Source: Neocallimastix lanati (nom. inval.)
Lineage: Eukaryota; Neocallimastigomycota; Neocallimastigomycetes; Neocallimastigales; Neocallimastigaceae
Direction: 5' to 3'
Length of the DNA stretch: 64,000 nucleotides
NCBI GenBank assembly: GCA_016946835.1
Contig: JACVTC010000167.1
Location: 40,001 to 104,000, forward strand
The translations under genes and the position numbers were made by a program. Below the pieces are notes generated by a model. It worked only from the letters and a program-made list of their open reading frames with translations. It had not been told where the DNA came from and searched no databases. Within the stretch, counting starts at the first letter, position 1. The number at the start of each line of letters is the position of its first letter. Of the stretch, positions 34,732 through 46,318 are shown piece after piece.

Positions 34732-35765
34732 AAGAAGAAGAAAAAGAAGAAGAAGAAAAAGAAGAAGAAGCTACTGGAACCATTAGAATAATTTTTTTAA
34801 ATTAAAATTAATCGAATTAAATTAAATTATTAAAAAAAAAAAAATAAAAAATAAAAAAAAAAAAAAAAAAGTAATTTTTTTAAATTTTCATTATCATCAT
34901 AATTATTTTTTTTGTTATCGGTTGTGGTTGTGGTTGTTGTTACAAAAATTAACATCAGTTTTATTTGGTCTTCGCGTTCTCTAAATAAAACTATATACTG
35001 GGTTACTGCGTAAGATAGCAGTTAAAATTTTTGTTATAATTGCGAGTGGTTTAATTGGGTACTTGTGGAAGGAGTTAATACTGAAACATATTGGCCACCG
35101 GCCAGATATAAGTTAAATGCTGTTGGGAAGCAGAAATTAACTTATAAGCCACCCATTATACGTTCAACACGGTTTGGGTGTCCACATACCTGACTCGGGT
35201 TAAATTCACTTAGTATACCGAAATACTAAGGTCCCTCTGCGTTGTTGGCAATTGTAATAGATAGTGGTTTTTCAAGTTGTATTAGGTTTGTTAAATTGCC
35301 TTGTTTTTAATTAAGTTTATTTGTTTTTTTTTAAAGTTGTAATTATATAAACTTAACAATTGCAATTGTAGTTGTGAATCTTGTAATAATAACCGATAAC
35401 AAATAAATAAATAAATAAAAAAAAATATTTTTGTGTTTTTAAATATTTTTAATTGTTATTAATAATTTTTCTTGTAAATAATTGTATATATATATTTTTA
35501 TTTAAGATAAACGAAAGGGGTTAATAGCTTGAATAGTGAACACTCCAACTAGTTTATTAATTTATATTTATTCTAGTGTCCAGGAGGGGGAGTACGGGTG
35601 TATATAGCAAATTAAAATATACACTATCAGGAAACGTCTCACTAGAGATATAAATTACTTAAATATTAATTTTAACTTGTAAATAAAAAAATAAATAATA
35701 AATATAGCAATTAATAAATTAATAAAATAAAATTTTTTTTTTTTTAAAAGTATTTTTTTTTTAAA
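34732..35765 (+). other. A2 5' leader
   Basis: It opens with a (GAA)n tract (34731-34770) also present in A3. A GC-richer block at 34921-35320 holds a strong hairpin ATAAGTTAA...TTAACTTAT (about 35107-35145). A block tacgggtgtatatagcaaat (about 35593) with cactatcaggaaacgtctca is shared with A3. A3 lacks about 0.8 kb between the purine tract and this block. No ORF. Confidence 0.6.
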
Positions 35766-36693
35766 ATGAGTACAATTAATTTTAAAGATTTAAAAAAAGA
35801 ACTTAAGGATATTGAGATAATATCCAAGGAAAATTTAGATGTTAACTTGGAAGTCTGATTTAGAGCTTTGGATAAAGCTTGAACATGTTGAAGACTCCAA
35901 GATTATATTTTATGTCTGTGTTTTAACCTCAATTGGTGAAACCAGGAAAGTCATCCAGGAATTAATGGATGATAATGATAAAGATGATGATAGTGATGAT
36001 GATGATGATAATTATAAGGATATTGATGATGAAGATGAGGATGATGATAATGAAGAAGATAAAGAAATTGATAAAAAGAATAAGGCTTATCCTTCCCTTA
36101 ATCGAATTGTAAAAGCTATAGAAGAATTTTATGGCATTAGGGAGGATCAAAATAATTTATTAAGAGAGTTACGTGCTCTCAGAATTAAGAGAAATGAAAG
36201 AATTAAAGATTTTAATATTAAGTATAAAACTTTATATTTAAAATTAAACAAAAAGAAAAGAAGTCAGATAAGTGTTTTAGACTACACAGACTCCATTGAA
36301 AACAATGTTGAAGCCTGGAAACGTCTAACCTTATTTGATAACATTTCTCTGTCAAAAGTCTTTAAAATTGCTGAAAAAGCAGATAGGTTAAATTATATGG
36401 GTAGTAATCAAAGAAGACATCCTTCTACCCCTTCACCTTCTGCAAATACATCTTCATTTAATAATAGAGTTAATTTTCATCCTCCTATTAAAAATAAATT
36501 AGAACAAAAAGTTAATATTAAACCTAAAGAAGATAATGACATAGAGAAATTAACAAGAAAAATGAGAAATTTAACAATAAAGGCTTGTTATTTCTTTAAA
36601 GAACCAGGTCATTATCAAAACAATTGCCCAAAGTTGAGAGCAATTGTTGAGAAAAATAGGAAGGAAATTAGAAACAATAAACGTTTAAATTGA
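35766..36693 (+). pseudogene. gag: Gag of A2 with early frameshift and broken zinc knuckle
   Basis: The ATG at 35766 begins MSTINFKDLKKELKDIE, collinear with A1. After about 24 codons, two bases are missing compared with A3 (gttaacttgg against gttaaaacttgg, near 35842), which shifts the frame. The rest reads open from 35839: an acidic Asp tract, FYGIREDQNNLLRELRALRIK and the C-terminus. The knuckle reads CYFFKEPGHYQNNC, so the second Cys is Phe and zinc binding would be lost. It ends at TGA directly behind the slippery heptamer. Not functional as it stands. Confidence 0.85.
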
Positions 36694-36736
36694 ATAATGG
36701 GATAAGAAGTTCTCCCATACTTAATAAACCAGCTTC
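36684..36736 (+). promoter_or_regulatory. -1 ribosomal frameshift signal of A2
   Basis: T_TTA_AAT (36684-36690) is immediately followed by the gag TGA. After a 6-nt spacer, stem 1 is ATGGGA (36697-36702) with TCCCAT (36713-36718). Loop bases GAAGTT (36706-36711) can pair with AGCTTC (36731-36736). The pairs differ from A1 but the geometry is the same. Confidence 0.85.
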
Positions 36737-39700
36737 AATTAAATATCAAAAAGAAATTAAAAATTCTAGTCTTTCTAATATTGAAGAAACTCCTGTTAAT
36801 AAAAGGTTGGTTAATAAAAAGAAAGTTGATTATTTAGTAGGAGCATCTAAACGTAAAATTTATGATGTTAATAATGATGAAGGTAGTGCGGAGAAAAGGA
36901 TTCATAAGTCGTTGAAGGAGAATCCTAAACCTATAATAACTCCTACATTACGAAAACAGAAAGAACGAGAAATAAAGGAAAATAATATAAGTAATAAAAT
37001 TGTAAAACAAATTAATCCATCTATTATAGCTCAACCACGAATTGAAAAAGAAAAAGAGATTGAAAGACAAATTCGTTATAATGAAAGAGGTAGTAATTGT
37101 AATACTAATTATAGTAATAATAATAGTAATGATAATAGTAATGATAATATTAATAATAATTCATTAATGAATGATGAAGTTATTAAAAATAATGTAAATA
37201 ATGATAAAAAAAAGAATAAAAATTTAATGAAAGAAAATAATGATAATAATAAAAATTTTGTGAAGAAGAATAATAAAGTAATTGATTTAACAAAGGTGAT
37301 AATTAGTAAAGATAAAGATACTCAAAAAGAAAATAAAAGTTCTAGGGTATCTAGGAAAATTAAGATGCAATCAGGGGAAGAAGAATATGATATTCTGAAA
37401 GATTTAAATACTGCCCATTGCAATATTACTTTTGGACAGTTATTGGATGCTGCTCCAAAATTAAGATATAAGATGTCACAGGGTATTAAATTGGATAGGG
37501 ACCAATCTAATATCTCTAGGGTGTTGGATAATGTGTCAGCCACGACTGTGGTCGTTAATAACATAGACCACACTTATAAAAGTAAAGGTAACGAACCATG
37601 TGAAGAGGATATTGTCATGGTGGATGTTACAGTTGAAGGTGTTTCGGGGAAGGCTTTAATTGATTCATGTAGTAATTTAAGTATAATTATTCAGCAATTT
37701 TTAGATAAGCTTCCGTCCGAATATGAACCTATTGATATTAGTCGTGGCAGAATTAGGTTGGCGACTCAGAATGATGATTACTCGGAAAGTTATATCATTC
37801 GGGTGCCAGTAAAGATTAATAATCTTGTGTTAATGGTTAATTGTAGAATAGTAGAAAAGGAGGATCCTCTTTACGATATTCTAATTAACTTAAAAACCCA
37901 AATTGATTATAAGTTGTTTATCCACCCCATTTTATATAGTTTGTGTCAAATTACTCCTGAAAGAGTAATTGACGTTATTACACCTATTAATAATGATTAT
38001 GAAGATGAAGAAAAATTGTTGTGTATGATTAAAGCTTTGGAGGAGGATTCCAAAAAGAATGATTTAAAGAAAATTGAAGGATTATCCCCAAAGCAATATA
38101 TTCATAATGAAATTTTCCTAAATACTTTAAATGAAAAATATAAAAATGAAATAATTAAAATTCTGAAGGAGAACTTAGAAATAGTTGCTACTTCTTCAGA
38201 AGAATTAACACCTTCTGATCTTCCTCCACATAAGATTAATTTAATTCCTGGTGCGAAACCAGTTAAGCAAAGGTGCTATAGATTAGTAAAATTTAAGTAG
38301 GATATACTTAAGGAGGAATTAATTAAATTAATTAATAAGAAATTAATTGAACCTTCTTGTTCCGAATGGTCATCGCCAATAGTGTTAGTACCGAAGAAGA
38401 ACGGTAAATGGCGATTATGTATTGATTATCGTAAGGTTAATGATTTAACAGTTAAAGATTCTTATTCATTACCTTACATTGATGAGATATTTGATAGTTT
38501 AGATGGGGCACAGATTTTTACAACAATGGATCTTTACTCTGGTTATCATCAAATTTTGATGGATGAGGAAAGTGTAGAAATTACCACCTTCACAACAAAA
38601 TTTGGTAACTACCAATTCAAGGTTATGCCTTTTGGTTTAACCGGAGCCCCAGCTACATTTCAAAGGGAAATGAATAGGATTCTTTTTCCATTTATAGGAA
38701 AGTTTGTTTTTAACTTTATAGATGACATATTGATATACTCTAAGAGTATAGAAGAACACATAAGTCATATTAGACAATTGTTGGAAGAATTTCGCAAACA
38801 CAAATTGAAAATCAATATTGAAAAATGTGCCTTTATGCAGACTGAAGTAGAAGTCTTAGATCATAAGGCATCAGTGAAAGGTCTAAGTCCCCAGGATAGC
38901 AAAATTAAGGCTATCAAGGAGTGGGTAGCACCTGTTGATGTTCATGAATTACAATCTTTTCTTGGAGCAGTAGGATATTATAGAAACTTTATTGATAAAT
39001 ATGCTCAAATCTCTGCTCCTTTATGTAAATTATTAAGAAAGAATGTTAAATATAAATGGAATACTGAACATCAACAAAGTTTTGATCTGTTAAAAGAAAA
39101 ATTAATAAATGCTCCAATTTTAAAATATCCAAGTTTTAATCAAAGGTTTATAATTAGAACGGATGCTTCCTATGAAGGTATTGGAGGAGTATTACTCCAA
39201 GAAGATTTAGAAACCAAAAAGGAACATCCAGTTCATTATATAAGTAGAAGTTTAAGTAAAGCCGAGAAAAATTATGGCATTACTGACTTGGAAGGAGCTG
39301 CATTAATTTATTGTATTACTAAGTTGAAATCTTATATATTAGGAAATCCTAATAAAACAGTAGTAATAACAGATCATAAACCTTTAATCAGTTTCTTTAA
39401 AAATAAAAAACCTAATAATGCTAGGCAAGCAAGGTGGTGCTTAACTGTTAGTACCCTTGGTGTTGAAATTCAATATCAAATGGGTAAGAAAAATGTGTTA
39501 GTCGATTCATTATCTAGGATGAATAAAAGAGATGATTCTGTGGTATTAGCAACTAAGTTAACTTCAAAGGAAGAAGAAGAGTTGCTTTCTAAAACTATTA
39601 AAGACTTTATAAATGAAAAATTTGTTACGATAGATGGTGAAGATTACTTTGTTGATGGTAATGACTATCGTAAATTAATTACTAATCAAACGGAAAGAGT

Positions 39701-40739
39701 AAAACTTATTTTAGAAGCCCATAAGATAGGTCATGAGGGATATTATAAGACTTATCAAAGGCTTCGTAAAAGTTTTTATTGGAATAATATGGTGATGGAT
39801 ATTAAAAGAGTGGTGCAAAGTTGTGACAAGTGTCAGTTGAATAGGTCACAACCACATCCAGAACCTACAGAAAATATTTCAACTAAGGTAGAAGGTCCTT
39901 TTATACATTTGGGTTTAGATATTATTGGACCTTTGATTAAAACTAAAAATAATAATCAATATATTATGGTTGTGGTGGATTACCTCACCAAATGGGTTGA
40001 AGCAGAACCCACGGAAAATATAACATCACAGGATGTGATTAAGTTCTTAATTAATGTGTTTGCTCGTCATGGTGTTCCACAGGTAATAACAACTGACAAT
40101 GGTGTTCAGTTCACCTCGGACATGACGAAAATATTTTTAGATCTCTACGATGTATATGTGAAGTTTATTTCCACATATCATCCAGAAAGTAATGGACTTA
40201 CGGAAAACCGTAATAAAGAGATCGGAAAGTTATTGAGGTTGTTGGGTTCTAAGAATAAGGATTGGGATGAAGTTTTACCATCCGCCTTATGGGCTCTTAG
40301 AACTACCAAAAATAAGGTCACAAAACATTAAAGTTTTGAGTTAGTTTATAGTAGAAAAGATCAGCAGCCTTTTGATATTGCTGCTAGACCTACCAAGGAT
40401 ATTAATAAGTCATCGGATGAAGTGTTGTTAGAAAAATTTTTTAATCATTACCGATAGACTTTAGAAGCAGCTAAAAATGTGAAAAATGCAAATAAATATT
40501 GGGCTGCTAAGAGAGAGGAAAAGAATAGTTTGAATGAAGGAAAAAGAATTAGGGAAGGTGATTTAGTTTTAGTTTGTAATTTTTCAAGAACTAAACTAGA
40601 ATCTTATTTTGTTGGTCCTCTTAAAGTTATAAAAAAACAATTTAATACGGTTACCTTGGCTGATCCAAATTCTGGAATTCAAATGAATAAGAATGTTCAT
40701 TTGAAGAATATAGTCAAGTATAACTCAGCTTCGATGTAG
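36690..40739 (+). pseudogene. pol: Pol of A2 with three nonsense codons
   Basis: A single reading frame through the whole polyprotein apart from three stops: TAG at 38298 (TCG in A3), TAA at 40329 (Ser in A1) and TAG at 40455 (Trp in A1). Domains in order: an Asn/Lys-rich linker, protease ALIDSCSNLSII (near 37660), RT with FTTMDLYSGYHQI, MPFGLTGAPATFQ and FIDDILIYS (near 38710), RNase H RTDASYEGIGG, a VDSLSRMN linker, integrase finger HKIGHE...CDKC, core LDIIGPL, TDNG and PESNGLTE, and the C-terminal EGDLVLV...FVGPLKVIKKQFNTVTLADP segment. It enters from gag by -1 frameshifting. Decay by substitutions, not indels, contrasts with A1. Confidence 0.9.
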
Positions 40740-40762
40740 CTTGAGTTTTAGAGGGGGCATCA

Positions 40763-41762
40763 TGGTAAAGAATGAATTAATAACCTTTATTTTATTATAA
40801 AATATTATTAATGATTCTTTACTAAATTGTACTTTCCTATGTTCTTGATAACCTAAACCTCATTGTAAAAATAATTTGTTTTAATATAAATTAAACTTAA
40901 CTTGTAAATAATATTAAATCAATCTTAATTAATTAATTTGTTGTATATTATTAAACATATGTATATATTAAAATATTATTATAAATATTAAAAATTATAT
41001 ACTTTTAAGATATTTTAAATTATTAAAACTATTAATTAAATATTATTATAAAAATTATTATCAAATTTTTAAAATTATTAATTAAATATTATTATAAAAA
41101 TTATTATAAACTATTAATAATATAAAATTATTAAAATTATTAATTAAATATTACTAAACAATTTATTTATTGTAAAGTATTATATATTATTATAAAGATT
41201 TATCATTAAAAATTATTAATTATTATAAATTTTATTAATTAAATATTATCAAATTTACTATTAAAATTATTAATTAAATATTATAAAAATTTTATTTTAT
41301 TACAAGTATTATTTAAAATAATTAAAGATTATTAAATTTATTATATTAATATTTAAAAACATATTATTTAACTTAAACTATCAAAGAAAATAATAGAAGC
41401 TATTTTCTATATATTTACTTTATAATTATTTCCAATTAAATTATATTTAAATATTACATTATTATATTTATAAAAATTAAAACAAAAATGAATTATTGAT
41501 ATAAAATTAATTCAATAATTCTATAAAATTACTTAAATTATAAACAAATAATTATACCTTAAATTTACAAAAAAATATAAATATTGTAAAAATTTCTTAA
41601 AAATTAAATATTTGTATTCGAAATAAATTTTTTTATATTAATAAATAATAAATAAATTTTATTAAAACAAATTTTTTTTATATAATTTAAAATCAAAGCA
41701 GGGTAATCCCCGTCCCCCCTGGTTGATTTTAAAAGATAGACGTACTAACCCCGAGTCTATCA
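40763..41762 (+). repeat. 3' LTR of A2
   Basis: It begins TGGTAAAGAATGAATT after the purine-rich agagggggcatca and ends gagtctatCA. It is 1,000 bp, expanded relative to the 5' copy by internal AT repeats at about 41040-41270. The U5 hairpin arm has one mismatch. Confidence 0.85.
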
Positions 41763-41766
41763 AGAA

Positions 41767-42740
41767 TAATAAAGAATGAAGTAATAAATTGATTCTTATT
41801 AAAAATCTCTTAATATAGTCAATGTAATTTTTAAAATATTAATAAATTTATGCATTCTTTACATTAATAATTTTACTATATTATTTGATCTAAATAATTT
41901 AAGTTTATACATAAAATTTAATTTAAATTCATGTTCATTCCTTTTAAAGGTAAATTAAATTTATGAGAGTCTATCAACAACATAGTACTAATTACTTTTA
42001 GTATTATTCTTCTAAATAAGGAATAATTGCTGTATATAAATAACTTAAATAACTTTATCAATATTTCTGTCTTTCGAATTAAGAAATAATTGAAATGAAA
42101 GAAATAAATAAAATAAAATTTTCTGTATTTAAAATTGTAAAGGATTTTTCATATATTAATAAATGTATTTTATTTTCTATTATGTCATTCAAATTAATAT
42201 ATAAGATTACATATTAAATTAACATCAAAATTAAGTTAAAGTATTCAATTTTATTGTAATGCTGCTTCTTTTTTTTGTTTAATTCTTATCTATAATGCAT
42301 CTTTTATATTATAGATTTATTTTAGTTAATTTGAATATTAGAAAATAATAAAATTTCTATTTATTACAATAAGGAAATAATCAATAAGATTTAAAAATCT
42401 ATTGTTTTTCCATCTCTTCAACTACTTCCAGAGGCTTTGCTTCGTTTATATCTTCAAAAAGATATAAATTGACTACCTGGGAATCCCTTTCTAGGGGGAG
42501 AAAAAAAGAGAATAAATAGAAATAATAAATAAAAAAAAATAAAAATAAAAATAAATAAATATAAAAAAAAGAAATAAAAAAATAAAATAAATAAAAATAA
42601 AAATAAAAATAAATAAATATAAATAAAATAAATAAAAATAAAATAAATAAATAAAAATTATTGTGTGTAGTAAATTTTCTACTTATTTAATGTTTTAATA
42701 TTATATATATATATTTTTTTTAATTCCTCGAGCCATAACA
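41767..42740 (+). mobile_element. solo LTR, family F
   Basis: TAATAAAGAATGAAG to gagccataaCA, 974 bp, with agaa on both sides (41763-41766 and 42741-42744). A GC-richer hairpin block lies at 42410-42505. Its end resembles that of A1. Confidence 0.7.
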
Positions 42741-42744
42741 AGAA

Positions 42745-43513
42745 TGTTACGGAACTATTAGATATTTAGAATTAGAAATAATTATTAATAAAAAATATTA
42801 GTAATATTAATTATACTAAATGATAAATATTAAAATATTAAAATAATTATAAAATTAGTTATAGCAAATTCGATACATGTATTATATTAATTATTTTTAT
42901 TATAATACTTATTAAATTTTATTATTAAATTTTTATTATTAAATTTTTATTATTAAATTTTTATTATTAAAATTTTATTCTAATCCAATCAAATAACTAT
43001 TCTAAATGTATAAAAAGAACAAAGTAGTACAATACTTTAGTTCTCTCTCTTTTTCTTACAACTACAACTTTATTATTATATTATTCTTTTGTTATTTTAG
43101 AGTTAAATAATAAATTTAAATAGTTATATTGAAATAAAATTAGTTTAAATAATTAGATTAGAATAGTTAAATAATTAAATTAGAATAGTTTAAATAAAAA
43201 AATTAGAATAGATTAAATAATAAAAATAAAATAGTTTATTTTAAATAAAGTTAAATTAAAAATAATTTGAGTGTTGTTTTTAAGTGTTTTAAAATTTTAG
43301 TGTTTAATGTTTAGAGTTACTAATTATTGTTGAATAATTAGATTATTTAGATTAGGTTTGAAATTATTTTTAGTTATTTTAGTTTAGTTAAATTATTTAA
43401 AATTTAGATTTTTAAGTTAGAATAATAAATTAGAATAATAAAATAGAATATAAAATTTTCTTTAATTATTAGAATATATTATTTTATTATTAAAACTCTT
43501 CAAGACTGTACCA
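42745..43513 (+). mobile_element. solo LTR, family G
   Basis: TGTTACGGAACTATTAG to gactgtacCA, with agaa on both sides (42741-42744 and 43514-43517). TATA box TATAAAAAG at 43009. Confidence 0.7.
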
Positions 43514-43519
43514 AGAAAT

Positions 43520-43570
43520 TGTAAGAAATAATAATTATTTATTAATAAATAATTAATATTTCTTAGTTTG
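43520..43570. repeat. E-LTR end fragment
   Basis: It holds the palindrome TAAGAAATAATAATTATTTA...AATATTTCTTA found at the 3' end of E units, between the G and D LTRs. Confidence 0.45.
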
Positions 43571-44817
43571 TCACGAATACTAGTGGATTCAAGGTTAAAA
43601 TTCACTATTAGATCAATTGAAATTTAATTTAGTTATTGACAAAAAGTATTTTAATTCAATTTTAATTATAAAAATAAATATTAGAAACATTAATTAATTA
43701 GAAACCAAAGGGTTTGGACTCATTTATTAAAGATAATTTAATTTATTTTAACCCTTAAGAATTTAATAAAAATAACTTGAAGAAAAACAACGACAACACG
43801 ACAAATAATGGAAATATTATATTGATATTCCCACTAAAATTATATTCATTAGAAAGCTACTGACGAGAACTACAACATATGTTAAAATCAACCTTATTGG
43901 ACAACTAGATAACGAGATATTGGACTTTAAAGATATTAAGTATAAAAAATAATTTAATTATTTAAGACCTTAAATTATTAATTAAGAATTCTATATTAGA
44001 TAAAATCTCTTAACTTGGAAATTAAATTATTAATTTTTATTATTAATTAAAAATACAGAATTAGTTATTAGTAATAATTTTATAATATTTTAAATAAGTT
44101 TAAAAGTTTTATATATTTTATTATTATATATTTTATTCAATTATTTTCTAAAAGATTCTAAGGAATTCTTTATCATTCTAAAGATTTCCGAAAGAGAATT
44201 TTTAATTAGTTTTAATATTTTATTTTATTTTATATTTTCTCATTATAAATTAGTTTTTTTATTAAATAGTTTTATGAATAATTATATAGTTATTGTATTA
44301 AAAGATTCTTATCAATATTATTTTATTATTATATTTATATAGTTTATATACATGTATGAATATATTAAGATTAAAATGTATTAATTATATTGTTAATTAT
44401 TATTTTAGTTTAGTATATAAAAAGGATTTGAAATTCCATATTTTGAATTCTTTGTAAGATTATTAACTTAATAACTTTTAACCTATTAACTTAGTTAATG
44501 AATTAATTATAACAATAATAATTCTTTATATTAATCTTAGTTAAATTTATTATTAAAATATATATTAAATAAAGTTCTAATAAAACATAAATCTTAAATA
44601 TTGAAATCTTAATTATAAAACTCTGTGTGTGATATTTATTATTTAAATTTAATTAAATTGTTATAATTAATAAGAACATCTTGACCTGACCAATTTAACC
44701 CAAACTAGGAAAGATATAGTAAGAATCTAACCTACCACTCGATAAGATTTAACTATAATCTTACCTAAACAATCAATTATATTTTACAATAACCTTACCA
44801 CCTATAAAAACTTTACA
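43571..44817 (+). mobile_element. solo LTR, family D
   Basis: It starts TGTCACGAATACTAGTGG and ends aactttaCA, 1,247 bp. It has an inverted partner at 59046-60241 covering its full length, with the same ggtcaggtcaagatg/catcttgacctgacc block and the ttgaattctttgtaag / cttacaaagaattcaa block. No ORF. Confidence 0.7.
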
Positions 44818-44829
44818 ACAACTTAATAA

Positions 44830-45717
44830 TAACTAAATAATAATTATTATTAAATTAAGAAAACAAAAAAGATAAATATACTTATCTTCTATAAGAAAGA
44901 GTTTATTATAACTAATTATAATAAACTAATAACACAGAATTGTCAAAGAGAAAAGATTATTTTATTTTATTTTTAAATTTGTTTTATTAAAACTTACTTT
45001 ATTAAAATAGAAATATAAAATATTTATTAATGTTATTACTATATTATAATTGTTATAATAATAACTCTTGATTTCTCAAAGAGAATTCAAGAGCCTTATT
45101 TATACTTTTTTGAAAAATAAGGTTAAATTAAAAAGGTGCTTTCTAATTTTAACAAATCTCTTATCTAGGAAAAGATTAGAGAGAAAAACCTAGATAAGAT
45201 TTTTGATCGATATTCTATCCATATCGATCATCGTATCAATTAGGTAAAACCAATTACTTTTAAAAAGTGATTGGGAAAAACCCTAATTAACCGATTCGCT
45301 AATCTAATGTAATTGATCGAAAATAAAAGAATAAAATAATAAAAAATATTTCGATCATAAAATCATAAATTTACAAATAAGGAAAATAACATAATAAGAT
45401 ATTAATAATCAAAATACAGAATACATTATTAAATGCATATTATATTACATAATATATTTGTTTAAAATTTAATTAAATAAATAAACTAAGACTAATAAAT
45501 TTAATAATTAAATGTATAATTAAATAAACTATAATTATTCATAAATGTATAAATAATAATTAAATAAATTTTGTTGTATTAAATTAATGAAAATTTAATA
45601 TTGTGTTAAATAAATTATTAATAATATTTAAATGAATAAATATTAAATAAAGTTATAGTTATAACTTAACTAAGAAAATATAATTAATTTATTTAAAAAT
45701 AATTATAGATTCTTACA
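44830..45717 (+). mobile_element. solo LTR, family E (E-g)
   Basis: Almost identical to E-c over its whole length, including the truncated start (aataactaaataataattat), which means the two may stem from a duplication of the truncated copy. It ends TTCTTACA and is followed by gaaat. Confidence 0.7.
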
Positions 45718-45722
45718 GAAAT

Positions 45723-46318
45723 TGTAAAGAATTAAACTTAATTAAATTTAATTCTTTTCTACAATTAATACTAGTATTAATCGAGAAATAAAAAGACATA
45801 AAAAAAATACTTATCTAAAATTTAAAAAGGGAGAGAGAGTTTATAAGAAATTTGATTAAATGAATAATTAAAATAAAACTTTTATTAAAAAAAAATTTTT
45901 TTATTTAAGAATAATTTTTATTAAGATTTTTGTTATTTTAAAATAATTAAAATTTTATTTTGTTTATTATTATAATTATATTCTTATAATAATAACTCTT
46001 GATTTTCAAAATAAAGAAAATCAAGAATTATTTATAGTAAAGTTCCAAATCTTAATGAATAACTTTTAGGAAAAGATTTGGGAGAAAAACCTAAAAAATT
46101 TAATGATCAATTAATAAAATTGATATATGTTAATTGAATAAAAACCGATATTTTCCAATCGGAAAACTTCAATTTACATTTGTTTTATTTAAACAATGTC
46201 AATTATACATGACATTGTTTTATTTTAATTAATTTTTTAAACATTAATTATTCTTTTTTCATTTGATTTGTTACATTATGATTTTTAATATAATTTTATA
46301 ATTATTTCTAAATTATAA
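45723..46318 (+). repeat. E-like LTR fragment (E-h)
   Basis: It starts TGTAAAGAATTAAAC. A diverged CTCTTGATTTTC hairpin lies near 45995 and a palindrome AACAATGTCA...TGACATTGTT lies at about 46192-46220. The right end against the minus-strand pol remnant is unclear. Confidence 0.4.

Larger units (their letters stand above)
33907..41762 (+). mobile_element. full-length Ty3/gypsy element A2 (decayed)
   Basis: A 7.9-kb relative of A1 with both LTRs, primer site, leader, broken gag, frameshift signal, pol with three nonsense codons, polypurine tract and 3' LTR. The flanks differ (aagg left, agaa right), so it lacks a matching target duplication. This suggests recombination with another copy or a flank changed by later insertions. 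Confidence 0.9.

Noticed and set aside
34580-34783. Minus-strand Ser/Phe-rich ORF
   Set aside because: It is the complement of the GAA-rich purine tract and the PBS region of A2, which recur in A3 as non-coding leader.
38298-40457. Alternative genetic code reading TAG or TAA as an amino acid
   Set aside because: The stops in A2 replace Ser or Trp codons at positions where A1 or A3 keep the sense codon, and other genes end cleanly at the same stops, so they are ordinary nonsense mutations.
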